Positions 37,126 to 46,845 of a stretch of 64,000 nucleotides of DNA are shown here, one piece after another. The notes under the pieces were generated by a model. The model was not told the DNA's origin. It saw only the letters and a list, made by a program, of their open reading frames with translations, and ran no database searches. Source of the stretch: Sphingobacterium daejeonense (GTDB lineage: Bacteria > Bacteroidota > Bacteroidia > Sphingobacteriales > Sphingobacteriaceae); assembly GCF_901472535.1 (NCBI RefSeq), contig NZ_LR590470.1:124001-188000 (forward strand), given 5' to 3'. The position numbers and the translations under genes were made by a program. The stretch's first letter is position 1, and each line of letters begins with the position of its first letter.

Positions 37126-38514
37126 ATGGCAAAATCAAAATCAGCATATTTCTGTCAATCCTGTGGATATGAATCTCCTAAATGGCTAGGTCAATGTCCT
37201 TCATGTAAACAGTGGAATACTTTCGTAGAGGAAGTTGTGGAAAAGGCATCCAGCAGAGTGCCTGAATGGAGAAGCACAACCTCAACCCCAGGTGTACAGA
37301 AAAGAGCAAACAAAGCTGCAGTAATACATGAAATCGTATATTCTGAAGAACAAAGAATCCATGCTCCAGACAAAGAATTCAATCGCGTACTGGGAGGAGG
37401 AATTGTACCTGGATCGTTGGTCCTGATCGGAGGGGAACCCGGAATCGGTAAATCAACTCTAATGTTACAACTTGCATTATCAATTCCGAAAGTCAAAACA
37501 CTTTATATCTCAGGCGAGGAAAGCGAACAGCAAATAAAAATGAGGGCCGAACGGTTGTCACAAAACTCAAATGCTAATTGCTATATATTGACGGAAACGT
37601 CAATGCAGAATATCTTTAAACAGATTGACCAAGTGGAACCCAATGTCGTTGTCATTGATTCTATCCAAACGCTGCACTCGGCACAGATTGAATCAGCACC
37701 CGGCTCGGTTTCCCAGGTCAGAGAATGTACCGCTGAATTGTTGCGCTTCGCAAAAGAAACAAATACACCGGTATTTATAGTCGGCCATATCACCAAGGAC
37801 GGATCTATCGCCGGACCAAAAGTATTGGAACATATGGTGGATACGGTTTTGCAGTTTGAAGGAGATCGGAACCATGTATACCGTATTTTACGAGCAGTAA
37901 AAAACAGATTTGGATCATCCTCGGAATTAGGAATTTATGAAATGCAGGGTTCTGGATTAAGAGAAGTTTCCAATCCTTCAGAAATTATGCTTTCCCAAAG
38001 AGAAGAGCAGGTCAGTGGAATTGCTGTAGCGGCCATGTTAGAGGGTATGAGGCCCTTAATGATTGAAGTGCAGGCACTGGTCTCAAATTCAGCGTATGGA
38101 ACGCCACAGCGAAGCTCTACAGGTTTTGATACAAAGAGATTGAACATGTTGCTGGCAGTCCTGGAAAAAAGATTCGGATTCAGATTGAGTGCACAGGATG
38201 TATTCTTGAATATTGCAGGTGGATTGAGAGTCGAAGACCCAGCAATTGACCTCGCCGTTATTGCTGCAATCATCTCTTCGCAACAAGATATAGCTTTGGA
38301 ATCTAATATTACATTTGCCGGTGAAGTAGGCCTCTCCGGGGAAATAAGAGCTGTAAATAGAATTGAACAAAGAATTCAAGAAGCAGAAAAATTAGGGTTC
38401 GAACAGATTTTTATTTCGAAATACAACACCAAAGGATTAGATATTAAAAGATATCAGATATTGGTCAGACCAGTGGCAACATTAGAGGATATATTCAGAA
38501 TATTATTTGGCTAA
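37126..38514 (+). CDS. radA: DNA repair protein RadA
   Basis: 462 aa, standard length. N-terminal C4 zinc finger (CQSCG and CPSCK), Walker A GGEPGIGKST, the RadA signature KNRFGSSSELGIYEM, Walker B-like VVVIDSIQTL and a C-terminal Lon-like domain (GLSGEIRAVNRIEQR). RadA is a RecA-like helicase that extends D-loops during recombinational repair. One clean frame, closed by a symmetric terminator shared with the converging tlpA-like gene. Confidence 0.97.
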   Translation: MAKSKSAYFCQSCGYESPKWLGQCPSCKQWNTFVEEVVEKASSRVPEWRSTTSTPGVQKRANKAAVIHEIVYSEEQRIHAPDKEFNRVLGGGIVPGSLVLIGGEPGIGKSTLMLQLALSIPKVKTLYISGEESEQQIKMRAERLSQNSNANCYILTETSMQNIFKQIDQVEPNVVVIDSIQTLHSAQIESAPGSVSQVRECTAELLRFAKETNTPVFIVGHITKDGSIAGPKVLEHMVDTVLQFEGDRNHVYRILRAVKNRFGSSSELGIYEMQGSGLREVSNPSEIMLSQREEQVSGIAVAAMLEGMRPLMIEVQALVSNSAYGTPQRSSTGFDTKRLNMLLAVLEKRFGFRLSAQDVFLNIAGGLRVEDPAIDLAVIAAIISSQQDIALESNITFAGEVGLSGEIRAVNRIEQRIQEAEKLGFEQIFISKYNTKGLDIKRYQILVRPVATLEDIFRILFG

Positions 38515-38531
38515 ACGGCTACTTAATTCAT

Positions 38532-38572
38532 AAAAAAAGCGAGCCTAGATTCTTCTAGGCTCGCTTTTTTTT
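38532..38572. terminator. Bidirectional terminator between radA and the TlpA-like gene
   Basis: AGCGAGCCTAGA pairs with TCTAGGCTCGCT, flanked by an A-run on the left and a T-run on the right, between two converging genes. Confidence 0.9.
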
Positions 38573-38581
38573 ATCGGTAAT

Positions 38582-39709
38582 CTATTTGATTACTTCCGCT
38601 AATTTTGCTTCTAATGCGGGTCCACGAAGGTTAGTCGCGATGATTTTTCCTTCTGGATCTAATAGGAAGTTTTGTGGAATTCCTTCGATACCATAAAGAT
38701 CAACAACTTCAGATTGCCAGAATTTTAAATCCGACACTTGTGGCCAACCAGTAAGGTTGTCATCTTTAATCGCTTGCAACCAATCTGCTTTGCCTGACTC
38801 GCGGTCCAATGAAACCCCAAATACAGTGAAATTTTTATCCTTGAATTTGTTGAAAGCAGCTACTACTGTAGGGTTTTCATGTCTACAAGGTCCACACCAA
38901 CTTGCCCAAAAATCAATCAGCACATATTTTCCACGTAAAGAGGATAGCTTAACAACATTTCCCGAAGTATCAGGCAACGCAATTTCAGGTGCAACTGAAC
39001 CGATTGCAACTTTTTTAAGTTTATCGATCTTGGCTGCCAAAGCTTTTCCCTTAGTCGTGTTTTTCAATGCTCCAGATAATTTATCATAGGTTGGAACAAC
39101 TACGTCATTTACATTCTCAGCGCTTACCATTTCTTCCAACAAGCCCAAAGTAACATAGCTATTTGGGTTTGCTTTCACATATTCCTCATTGATTTTCTTT
39201 TGTTGGTCAAATAGTCCTTGCGCTTTTGCTTGCAGTCCACCTACAAATGCTTCATCTTGTTGTTGTTCCGGGCTTGCTGCTTGAAACTCCTTGTTTAAAG
39301 CGGCAAATTGATCCGTAACACCCTTGATAGAGGTTTTATATTTTGCAAAATCTTTGTTGATTTCATTTCCTGTGACTTCCGACGCAGCTAATGTCTCACC
39401 ATTCACATTGATAACTCCCTTTGCTAAATAAAGCATAGTCATATCAGGGTTGCTAAGTTCGCGAAGTGATTTTCCATCGGCAGATAATATCAATTGTGCT
39501 TGTGTTGGTTCGGCAACAATACCATTGTAGGTAAATTGTCCTTTTTCAACGTTAGCAGAATCAATATGGCGCTGCCCGCCGTCTACATACATCAAATACA
39601 CTTTCGCTGGCGCATCCACATTTTTCAAAGTTCCCTTTATGGAGAAATCCTCTTGCGCAAATAGCAATGATGGGACCGCTGCCAATACAGCTAACATTGT
39701 TTTTTTCAT
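38582..39709 (-). CDS. TlpA-family thiol-disulfide oxidoreductase with DUF4369 domain
   Basis: 375 aa. Signal peptide ending LLFAQ near 19, an N-terminal DUF4369-like beta domain (about 22-120), a helical linker, and a C-terminal thioredoxin domain with the redox motif WCGPCRHE in VLIDFWASWCGPC and GIEGIPQNFLLDPEG (cis-Pro). A periplasmic reductant for thiol proteins. Its C-terminal half is clearly paralogous to the truncated gene at 15758-16312, and serves as the template showing what that fragment has lost. Confidence 0.9.
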   Translation of the reverse strand: MKKTMLAVLAAVPSLLFAQEDFSIKGTLKNVDAPAKVYLMYVDGGQRHIDSANVEKGQFTYNGIVAEPTQAQLILSADGKSLRELSNPDMTMLYLAKGVINVNGETLAASEVTGNEINKDFAKYKTSIKGVTDQFAALNKEFQAASPEQQQDEAFVGGLQAKAQGLFDQQKKINEEYVKANPNSYVTLGLLEEMVSAENVNDVVVPTYDKLSGALKNTTKGKALAAKIDKLKKVAIGSVAPEIALPDTSGNVVKLSSLRGKYVLIDFWASWCGPCRHENPTVVAAFNKFKDKNFTVFGVSLDRESGKADWLQAIKDDNLTGWPQVSDLKFWQSEVVDLYGIEGIPQNFLLDPEGKIIATNLRGPALEAKLAEVIK

Positions 39710-39750
39710 ATCGCTTTTTTTATAATAGTTTCATACATATATCGTTCCAA

Positions 39751-40581
39751 TTACCATCTTCCGCTAGCACCACCGCCACCGAAACCTCCGCCGCCAAATC
39801 CGCCAAAGCCGCCACCGCCGCCTCCACCGAATCCGCCGCCAAAGCCACCACCACCGTTATCTCCACCACGGCCACCGCCCAATGAGTTCAATAAGGTCCA
39901 CCAGAATAAATCTGAAGAACCTCGACCGCCCATAACACGACCACCGCCGTTCTTACCGCCACCTCCGGATTTCGAAATCAGTGATATAACAATGATAATA
40001 ACGATAATAATGAATATAATAGGAACTCCTCCACCGCCTTCGGTAGAATAGCTATCCTTAGGATCTGCCTTATATTCCCCTTTTGTGTAAGAAATAATGG
40101 CACTTGTGCCATCGTCAATCCCTTTGAAATAATCTCCCTGTCGAAAGGCTGGTTTTACTTCATTCTCTATTATCCTATAAGCAATGGCATCAGGAACGGC
40201 ACCTTCAAGACCATATCCAGTACGGATAGTAACAGCACGATCCCCCAACGCTACTAAAAATAAAATACCGTTCTCATATTTTTTATTCCCAACACCCCAC
40301 TTCTGGGCTAATCGGTCGCCATAGTCCGCAATATCATAATCTCCAGTGCTATTCATGACCACTACTGCAATCTGAATCGTGGTAGAGGCTTCAAATGCCA
40401 ACAGCTTATTCTCCAATTGTTGCTTCTGTCCAGAAGATAACGTGTTCGTATAGTCTGTTACCAAGGACGTCGCAACAGGTGGAAAATCCTGCGCATAGGT
40501 TTGAAAATGAAACAATAATCCTACAAAGAAACTGAGGAATATTTTAGTTGAAAATTTCACAGTTAGTGATGCTTTCTGCAT
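39751..40581 (-). CDS. TPM domain protein with glycine-rich tail (YgcG-like)
   Basis: 276 aa. Signal peptide (ending QTYAQ near 31), TPM domain (about 35-170, with VTDYTNTLSSGQKQQLENKL, GILFLVALGDRAVTIRTGYGLEG and FRQGDYFKGIDDG), one membrane helix (PIIFIIIVIIIVISLIS) and a long glycine-rich tail with FGGGG-like repeats ending SGRW. Found with LemA in many bacteria; the function of the cluster is unresolved and is often placed at the envelope. Third gene of the lemA operon, six bases behind the other TPM gene. The antisense frame through the Gly codons is a shadow. Confidence 0.88.
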   Translation of the reverse strand: MQKASLTVKFSTKIFLSFFVGLLFHFQTYAQDFPPVATSLVTDYTNTLSSGQKQQLENKLLAFEASTTIQIAVVVMNSTGDYDIADYGDRLAQKWGVGNKKYENGILFLVALGDRAVTIRTGYGLEGAVPDAIAYRIIENEVKPAFRQGDYFKGIDDGTSAIISYTKGEYKADPKDSYSTEGGGGVPIIFIIIVIIIVISLISKSGGGGKNGGGRVMGGRGSSDLFWWTLLNSLGGGRGGDNGGGGFGGGFGGGGGGGFGGFGGGGFGGGGASGRW

Positions 40582-40587
40582 AAAAAT

Positions 40588-41022
40588 TTAAGATTTACCG
40601 AAATAAATATCATTCGGAAGTTCATTCACATCGTCCGCTCTCCTAGGGAAATAGGTGGCTAATTGATCACCTGCTTTTTGGATGCCTTCAATTAGGCCCT
40701 CAGCAAAATCTCCCTTTTTAAAATAACCAAGCATTAACTCCTTGGTTGATTCCCAAAAATCCTCTGGAACCTTATTGTTGATTCCCGTGTCGCCGATGAT
40801 GGCAAACTGATGGTCATCTGTGGCAAGATAAATAAGAACACCATTTCTTTGTGTGGTCTCATGCATCTTCAGCTTTTCGAAATAGTATTTTGCTTGATCA
40901 ATAGCGTCCATATTATGTACCCTACGCTCAACCACCAACCGGATTTCGCCTGAAGTGCGGTTCTCAGCAAGGCTTATCGCATGAACTACTTGCTCTTGTT
41001 CTTCTTGATTGAATATCTCCAT
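40588..41022 (-). CDS. TPM domain protein, short form
   Basis: 144 aa, a single TPM domain without signal peptide (TSGEIRLVVERRV; NGVLIYLATDDHQFAIIGDTGI; FKKGDFAEGLIEGIQKAG). Sits between lemA and the longer TPM gene in one operon, the usual arrangement in Bacteroidota. Role unknown. Confidence 0.88.
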   Translation of the reverse strand: MEIFNQEEQEQVVHAISLAENRTSGEIRLVVERRVHNMDAIDQAKYYFEKLKMHETTQRNGVLIYLATDDHQFAIIGDTGINNKVPEDFWESTKELMLGYFKKGDFAEGLIEGIQKAGDQLATYFPRRADDVNELPNDIYFGKS

Positions 41023-41106
41023 GGGTATCTAAATAGAAAAGATGAATGCAGAAGTGAAAGCCCCCAACATTCATCTTTACGTTATATTAACAACAATAAA
41101 AATGCA

Positions 41107-41685
41107 TTAAAACTGAACTGTCGGTGCTTTATCAGAACCTTCAGCAGCTTTGAACGTACCTTTAGCCTTAAATCCAAAGATTCCAGCCATAATATTGTTA
41201 GGGAAGCTACGGACAGTAGTGTTGTAGTCCTGAACAGCCTCATTGTAAGCTCTGCGCTCAACCGAAATGCGGTTCTCAGTACCCTCTAACTGTGCTTGTA
41301 ACTCCTGAAAGTTTGAATTAGCTTTCAAATCCGGGTAGTCTTCTACACTAACCAATAAACGACCGATAGCTTGTGATAGACCATCTTGCGACTGTTGGAA
41401 GTTTGCAATTGCCTCTTCACTCAAGTTGTTTGGATCTACTTGTACAGAAGTCGCTTTTGCACGAGCCTCAGTTACTGCTGTCAAAGTCCCTTGTTCATGC
41501 TGTGCAGCTCCTTTAACAGTGTTCACTAAGTTAGGGATCAAGTCCGCCCTACGTTGGTAAGCATTTTCAACCTGCGCCCATTTTCCTTTTACATTTTCAT
41601 CCTTCGATACCATGGTATTGTACCCACAAGAACTGAATGAAAGGGCAGTCAATAAACCTACAAATACGATTAATAATCTTTTCAT
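41107..41685 (-). CDS. lemA: LemA family protein
   Basis: 192 aa. N-terminal membrane or lipoprotein segment (LLTALSFSSCGYN), then the LemA core: WAQVENAYQRRADLIPNLV, a long helix with NFQQSQDGLSQAIGRLLVSVEDYPDLKAN, and the signature ENRISVERRAYNEAVQDYN. First gene of the lemA-TPM-TPM operon. Its function is not established, and proposals include envelope stress. Confidence 0.93.
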   Translation of the reverse strand: MKRLLIVFVGLLTALSFSSCGYNTMVSKDENVKGKWAQVENAYQRRADLIPNLVNTVKGAAQHEQGTLTAVTEARAKATSVQVDPNNLSEEAIANFQQSQDGLSQAIGRLLVSVEDYPDLKANSNFQELQAQLEGTENRISVERRAYNEAVQDYNTTVRSFPNNIMAGIFGFKAKGTFKAAEGSDKAPTVQF

Positions 41686-41795
41686 GTGTAATGTTTTAAC
41701 AAGTAATATTTAAAAGTAAGAATTTGTTTTCACAAAAAAGCAATATCAAATGACATACCAATACACGCAAAAAACGAAATTCTGTCAGTTTTTGG

Positions 41796-41803
41796 TATCT
41801 TTG
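41796..41803 (+). promoter_or_regulatory. -7 promoter box TATCTTTG of the flavoprotein gene
   Basis: Exact TAnnTTTG match, 33 bases before the start at 41837, in the divergent gap to lemA. Confidence 0.5.
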
Positions 41804-41836
41804 CATTGCTTTTTGGGATAAAACCCCAACATCATT

Positions 41837-43385
41837 ATGCAAAAAGAAATCGAAATCGCCTTAAGTCCCGACTTTGTACAGGACGAAAAACGTATCCTTG
41901 CTGAAGGATCTAAAAAACTTAGAGTACATCCCAATAGAATCAACGGGTTCCACATCAGGAAACGATCAATTGACGCTCGTGGAAAGCAGGTCTTGTTTAG
42001 AATGAGAGTGGTCTTTTTTATCGATGAGCCTGTTCAAGCTCCCCATTACCATACGAAACTTAAAAATGTAAAGGATGCAAAACCTGTTATCATAATAGGG
42101 GCCGGCCCTGCAGGCTTGTTTGCAGCTTACAGATGCCTAGAAGTAGGTTTAAAACCTATCGTGATCGAAAGGGGGAAAAAAGTACAGGATAGAAGAAGAG
42201 ACCTGGCAAAAATCAATCGAGAAGGATTTGTCAATCCTGAATCTAATTATTGCTTTGGTGAAGGGGGAGCTGGAACATATTCGGATGGTAAACTATATAC
42301 CCGTTCAAATAAACGGGGTGATGTGCAGCAGGTACTTTCCATATTCGTCGAACATGGTGCTACTGAAGATATATTGGTCGACGCGAGACCGCATATCGGA
42401 ACTAATAAATTACCACATATCATCGAAAGTATCCGTGAAAGAATAATTGAAATGGGGGGTGAAGTCCATTTTGATTGTAAGGTGATCGATATTATCGAAC
42501 AATTTGGTAAAGTGCAAGGTGTAAGGACTGAAAACGCAGGTATTATTAATGCTGATCATGTAATAGTCGCTACAGGACATTCTGCTAGAGATATATTTGA
42601 ACTGTTCCGCTCCAAGAACTGGCTTTTGGAAGCAAAACCCTTTGCCTTGGGAGTGCGTATTGAACACCCTCAATCCGTCATTGACTCAGCACAATACCAT
42701 TGCAGCATCCGTCCGGAAAACTTGCCACCAGCTTATTATAGCCTGGTAGAAACAGGTGGATGGAAGAGGAGTTTTTTCATTCTGTATGTGTCCCGGTGGA
42801 ATTATTGCACCTTGCGCAACAGATCAAAACGAAATTGTAGTAAACGGATGGTCTCCATCTAAAAGAAATAATCCTCATGCCAATTCTGGAACGGTGATCC
42901 AGATAAATCTTGAAGATGTCGTAGGTGCTGACCAAGATCCTTTCGCATTGTTGGAATTTCAAAGACAGATAGAACAGAAGGCATTTGAACTTGGCGGAGG
43001 TAACTTAGTTGCTCCAGCACAAAGAATGGAAGATTTTGTCAATAACAGAGTGTCGATAGACTTACCCGAGAATTCTTATAAGCCTGGAACCCGTTCTGTA
43101 GACTTGAGAGAAGTTTTGCCAAAATTCGTGTATTCGGCACTGCAAGGTGCTTTGCCTGTATTTGGAAAGAAGATGAAAGGATATTATAGCAATGAAGCTA
43201 TCTTAGTCGGGGTAGAATCGAGGACATCATCCCCTGTTCGGATTCCAAGAGATAAGGAGACTCTGCAACACCCGCAAGTGACTGGTTTATATCCATGTGC
43301 AGAAGGAGCAGGTTATGCTGGAGGGATAGTTTCGGCAGCAATAGACGGTATGAATTGTGTAGATGCGATCAAAGCAACTCTATAA
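41837..43385 (+). pseudogene. NAD(P)/FAD-dependent oxidoreductase, one frame break
   Basis: About 515 aa when repaired. Dinucleotide-binding motif GAGPAGLFAAYRCLEVG near residue 90, then a GEGGAGTYSDGKL signature and GVRIEHPQ. A C-terminal block (SFCMCPGGIIAPCATDQ, VVNGWSPSKRNNPHANSG, GAGYAGGIVSAAIDG) is characteristic of a flavoprotein family annotated only as FAD-dependent dehydrogenase. An extra A at 42750-42752 breaks the frame; removal gives VEQVDGRGVFSFC. Substrate unknown; the CxCP motif in the last block may be functional. Single gene with its own promoter. Confidence 0.85.
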
Positions 43386-43420
43386 GATTGTAAATATTTG
43401 CAAAAATATCACCCTTGATA

Positions 43421-43451
43421 TTGACAGGAAGCAAGTATTATTGTATTTTTG
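43421..43451 (+). promoter_or_regulatory. Promoter of tRNA-Gly
   Basis: A -33 TTG (43421) and the -7 box TATTTTTG (43444-43451) are 20 bases apart, within the Bacteroidota consensus. The tRNA begins 13 bases after the -7 box. Confidence 0.6.
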
Positions 43452-43463
43452 TACCACTTTCAA

Positions 43464-43536
43464 GCGAAAGTAGCTCAGTTGGTAGAGCACAACCTTGCCA
43501 AGGTTGGGGTCGCGAGTTCGAATCTCGTCTTTCGCT
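43464..43536 (+). tRNA. tRNA-Gly (anticodon GCC)
   Basis: A 73-base cloverleaf. Acceptor stem GCGAAAG/CTTTCGC, D-arm AGCTCAGTTGGTAGAGC, anticodon stem CAACC/GGTTG with loop TTGCCAA (anticodon GCC), T-arm with GTTCGAATC, and discriminator base T as is usual for bacterial tRNA-Gly. CCA is not encoded. No integration signs are seen beside it. Confidence 0.97.
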
Positions 43537-43540
43537 CAAA

Positions 43541-43572
43541 AAAAAAGCTTCCAAATATTGGAAGCTTTTTTT
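43541..43572 (+). terminator. Terminator directly behind tRNA-Gly
   Basis: AGCTTCCAA pairs with TTGGAAGCT across a 3-base loop, A-run before and T-run after, five bases from the tRNA 3' end. Confidence 0.9.
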
Positions 43573-43582
43573 ATTTTAGAAT

Positions 43583-44005
43583 ATGCCAAATTATAAGTCT
43601 AGATGGGACAACTATAATTTCTTTTTTGCTTACGGAATACTTATCCCAGTATTTTTGGTCATGCTCATTTTTAGCGATGCAACAGCCAAAGAATGGCTTA
43701 TGGTAATGTTCTCATTGCTTGGTGGAATAACAGTTCTTTTGTTAATCATTTACTTCACAACATCTTATAAAATTGATGGCCAATATTTAAGGTATAGTAG
43801 CTTTATTTTTTTCGGTAAAATAAAGATTAAAAATATCAATAAACTAGAGGTGGGTAAAACCATGTATGTAGGAATGAAACCTGCATTTGCAAGGCATGGA
43901 ATTATTGTTAGATATAATAAATACGATGAGATTTATATCTCACCACCTGATAACAATGAATTTGTAGAAGAATTACTGAAGATTAACCTGAAATCGAGGT
44001 TGTAA
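43583..44005 (+). CDS. Small membrane protein with bacterial PH-like domain
   Basis: 140 aa. Two membrane helices (about 12-32 and 40-60), then a beta-rich domain (YKIDGQYLRYSSFIFFGKIKIKNINKLEVGK; GIIVRYNKYDEIYISPPDNNEFVEEL) that fits a bacterial PH (bPH_4-like) fold: R-Y-N-K-Y-D-E and ISP are the typical end strands. Function unknown. It starts just beyond the tRNA terminator and converges with the decayed MFS gene. Confidence 0.7.
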   Translation: MPNYKSRWDNYNFFFAYGILIPVFLVMLIFSDATAKEWLMVMFSLLGGITVLLLIIYFTTSYKIDGQYLRYSSFIFFGKIKIKNINKLEVGKTMYVGMKPAFARHGIIVRYNKYDEIYISPPDNNEFVEELLKINLKSRL

Positions 44006-44019
44006 GAGCTTAATTCTCC

Positions 44020-45254
44020 TCATCCATTAGAACTTGTTCTTTCAAGCCCCAACTTCATTAAACTCGGCGTCATAAATGAAACTACACCTAAAACAATACA
44101 CAACAGTCCTGCGATAATAAATGCATTAGCTACTCCGATATGATCCGCAATATTTCCAGCAAACAATAAACCGATCAAACTTGGAATAATTGCAAAACTA
44201 AAATATAATGAGAATACTCTACCCAACATATCTGCTGCAATTTCTTCTTGTATAATAGTCATGAAGACGGCATTGAATATCGACATGGAAGCCCCACCAA
44301 AACCCGTCAAAACAACAAAAAGAATAAATGATGATGGTGGTAGAATTCCTGATAAAACGAAGGTCAATCCAAGAACAATGTGCATAACATTGATCAGGAG
44401 AATTTTTCGGAAAGACACCTTGAATGCACTTAATGCCGATCCTCCAACTAGCATTCCAACACCCCAGACTACTTCGATAATGCTCATTTCTAACTTGTCC
44501 TCCACCAAAGTGACCTATGGTCATTAAAGGAAACATAATGGCGACTGGTAATACACCCATCATTGCTAGGATAGAGTAAAGGAACATCCTATTCAACCCT
44601 TTGTTTTGATGAATTGCCAGAAATCCTAATTTCAAATCTCGCCATACCTGCCTTATAGTTGCCAAGCTCTCAGGTTTAATATAAGGAATACTGATAAACA
44701 TCAAACTAACAATAGCAAAGGCAGCGCCTATTATATCTAGATATAATACCTGGTGTATCGGAAGGGCAGCAATAGCCAAAGCACCTAATGCAGGACCTGC
44801 AATAGCACTTACTGAATGTAAGATCTGATTGACCCCTGATACCCGAAGCAATTGGTCTTGTGGAACAATCAATGGAGCTACTGCCTGAAGAGCAGGTTGG
44901 TGGAATGCTGAACCTATTGAACGACAAGCCATCAATAGATACATCCAATTTAATTGTACTTGACCATCACGCAAGGCGAAGGTCATTAACAATGTACAAG
45001 TCGCGATAAAGGCATCCGCATAAAATCATAACCTTCTTCTTGTCCCATCCGATCGATATATACTCCAGCAAATGGACCAATAATAGCTTAAGGCAGTAAT
45101 GCAGCAATAGCTGCAACCGCCAGAACCTCAGCAGACTTGAATTCTAAACTTAACCAAATAATAACCGCAAAGTTTACGGCTGAGCTACTTATCAAAGAGA
45201 CAAATTGCCCTATCCATATATAAATATAGTCTTAAACCAATGGTTCTTTTCCAT
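44020..45254 (-). pseudogene. MFS transporter, decayed (four indels and an in-frame stop)
   Basis: Pieces in different frames add up to a 12-helix major facilitator: WIGQFVSLISSSAVNFAVIIW, IIGPFAGVYIDR followed by DKKKVMI, QLNWMYLLMACRSIGSAFHQPALQAVAPLIV and GGSALSAFKVSFRKILL. Lesions: a base lost near 45220 right after the start at 45254, a TAA in place of the expected CAA (Gln) at 45088-45090, one extra base near 45048, one near 45019, and one near 44495. The in-frame stop is a substitution and cannot be explained by a homopolymer indel, so this is the best candidate for a true pseudogene in the window. Homologues resemble macrolide-efflux-type (MefA-like) MFS proteins. Confidence 0.75.
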
Positions 45255-45434
45255 GAAATAAATATTGAATGATTAAAAATACAGACAGCCAAATATTCGA
45301 CTGAACATCTTTGAGTTTTGAATGCTTAAAGCTAACTCAATAGAGCAAGGGGCTCTTGATTAATGCTGTATATTGGTAAGTGCTCATAAAGCAAATATAA
45401 TCCAATTACTTGAAATCCAAATGCATTAAATAAA

Positions 45435-45468
45435 AAAAAGCGTTTTAACTTTCGCCAAAACGCTTTTA
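45435..45468 (-). terminator. Terminator behind sufD
   Basis: AAAGCGTTTT pairs with AAAACGCTTT across a 10-base loop, just downstream of the minus-strand sufD stop at 45488. Confidence 0.8.
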
Positions 45469-45487
45469 TACTAAAACTACACTACTA

Positions 45488-46821
45488 TTATTTTCTTTCT
45501 AATCCTTTCGCTACCAATTCCTCCACATAGTTTCTAACATTTTCGTCAGAGAACCTCGAAGTCACATCGAAAGCAAAAGCGTGCACCAATAAAATGCGTG
45601 CACTTTCTTCACCGATACCACGAGCACGAAGATAGAACAATGCATCGTTGTCAAATTGACCCATGGTACATCCATGTGAACATTTAACGTCGTCAGCAAA
45701 AATCTCTAACTGCGGCTTAGTATAGATGGTTGATTTATCACCAATCAACATATTGTTGTTTTGTTGAAATGCATTTGTTTTTTGAGCATCCTCGCGAACG
45801 AAAATCTTACCGTTAAATACTGCAGTAGATTCGTCTTGCGGAATGTTCTTGTACCATTCATAAGATTCACAATGTGGTTTCATGTGATCTACGACCGTAT
45901 GGTTGTCCACAAATTGTTTGTCTGCCAATAAATTTGATGCCATAAAGATGGGACTCAACTTCTTCAGCATCCAAGCGTACATTTAAATCATTGCGAACAA
46001 ATGCAACACCTGGGAAATTACAATTGTAGTTGTTGTATAAACTGTGCTTCGTTTGATAAACTTCAGTATGGTTTGATATAGTGACTATTATTGGATGCTA
46101 ATTGCAAGTAATAATGTTGCAATTTCGCATTCTCTTCAACCACAATCTCAGTAACCTTGTTGTTCAAGTTGAAAGCGGCACCATCCAAGGTGATAAAAGA
46201 TTCGATGATCTCTGCTTCTGCATTTTGCTCAAGGATATACAAATTACGCGTTTGGGCAAAGAAATCTTGATTTCCAGTTGCCACATGCACGATCTGAATA
46301 GGCTTGCTAACTACTTTATTCCTGTTTACTTGCAAGAAAATCCCTGAAGTATGGAATGCCGTGTTCAGTGCAACCGTTGTGCTTTCAGTTTTGTCAGCAT
46401 GTTTTGCAAAATGCTGTTGGAACTTCGGTTCATGTTGTGCCTCTTCAATAGGTTTAACAATCAAACCTATCTCATCCTCAAGAGATGAAAAAGCAAATAC
46501 ATATTGACCATTGATCAACACGATGCGGTGAGCATCTAATCCTGGGATATCTGCTGCACTAAGATCTAAATCTGAAACATCAACATCCTCATTTAATAAG
46601 TAGTTTCTGTTTACCAATCCATGGATATTCGTATATTTCCAATCCTCATTCTTCACTGTTGGAAAACCAAGATCATGAAAGCGTGTGAAAGCCTCCTCGC
46701 GAAGAGCCTTAACCGCAGACGTATCATTGCTTGTTTCCAATTCCTGAAATGTTGATGTCAACTGTTGGAATAAGGAGTTTGCTACTAGTGTACTCATGTT
46801 ATTTGTTGTCAATCCGCTCAT
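45488..46821 (-). pseudogene. sufD: Fe-S cluster assembly protein SufD, two frame breaks
   Basis: Scaffold partner in the SufBC2D complex; about 440 aa when repaired. The N-terminal part has FPTVKNEDWKYTNI, and the beta-helix core carries NAEAEIIESFITLDGAAFNLNNKVTEIVV, CSHGCTMGQFDNDALFYLRARGI and the ending EELVAKGLERK. Extra bases at 46070-46074 (HYINHTEVYQ) and 45933-45935 (YGINLLADKQF) break the frame. Because SufD is needed for the operon to work, real inactivation is unlikely. The start may instead be the internal ATG at 46797 (MSTLVANSLFQQL). Third gene of sufBCD. Confidence 0.9.
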
Positions 46822-46845
46822 TACCTCGTTTCTTAATACAACTGA

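Noticed and set aside
39667..39885. Plus-strand frame rich in Ala/Thr/Ser opposite the TPM protein tail
   Set aside because: Antisense of the glycine-rich repeat codons; no start context and low complexity.
43449..43706. Plus-strand frame across the tRNA-Gly gene
   Set aside because: Covers the tRNA and its terminator; shadow frame.
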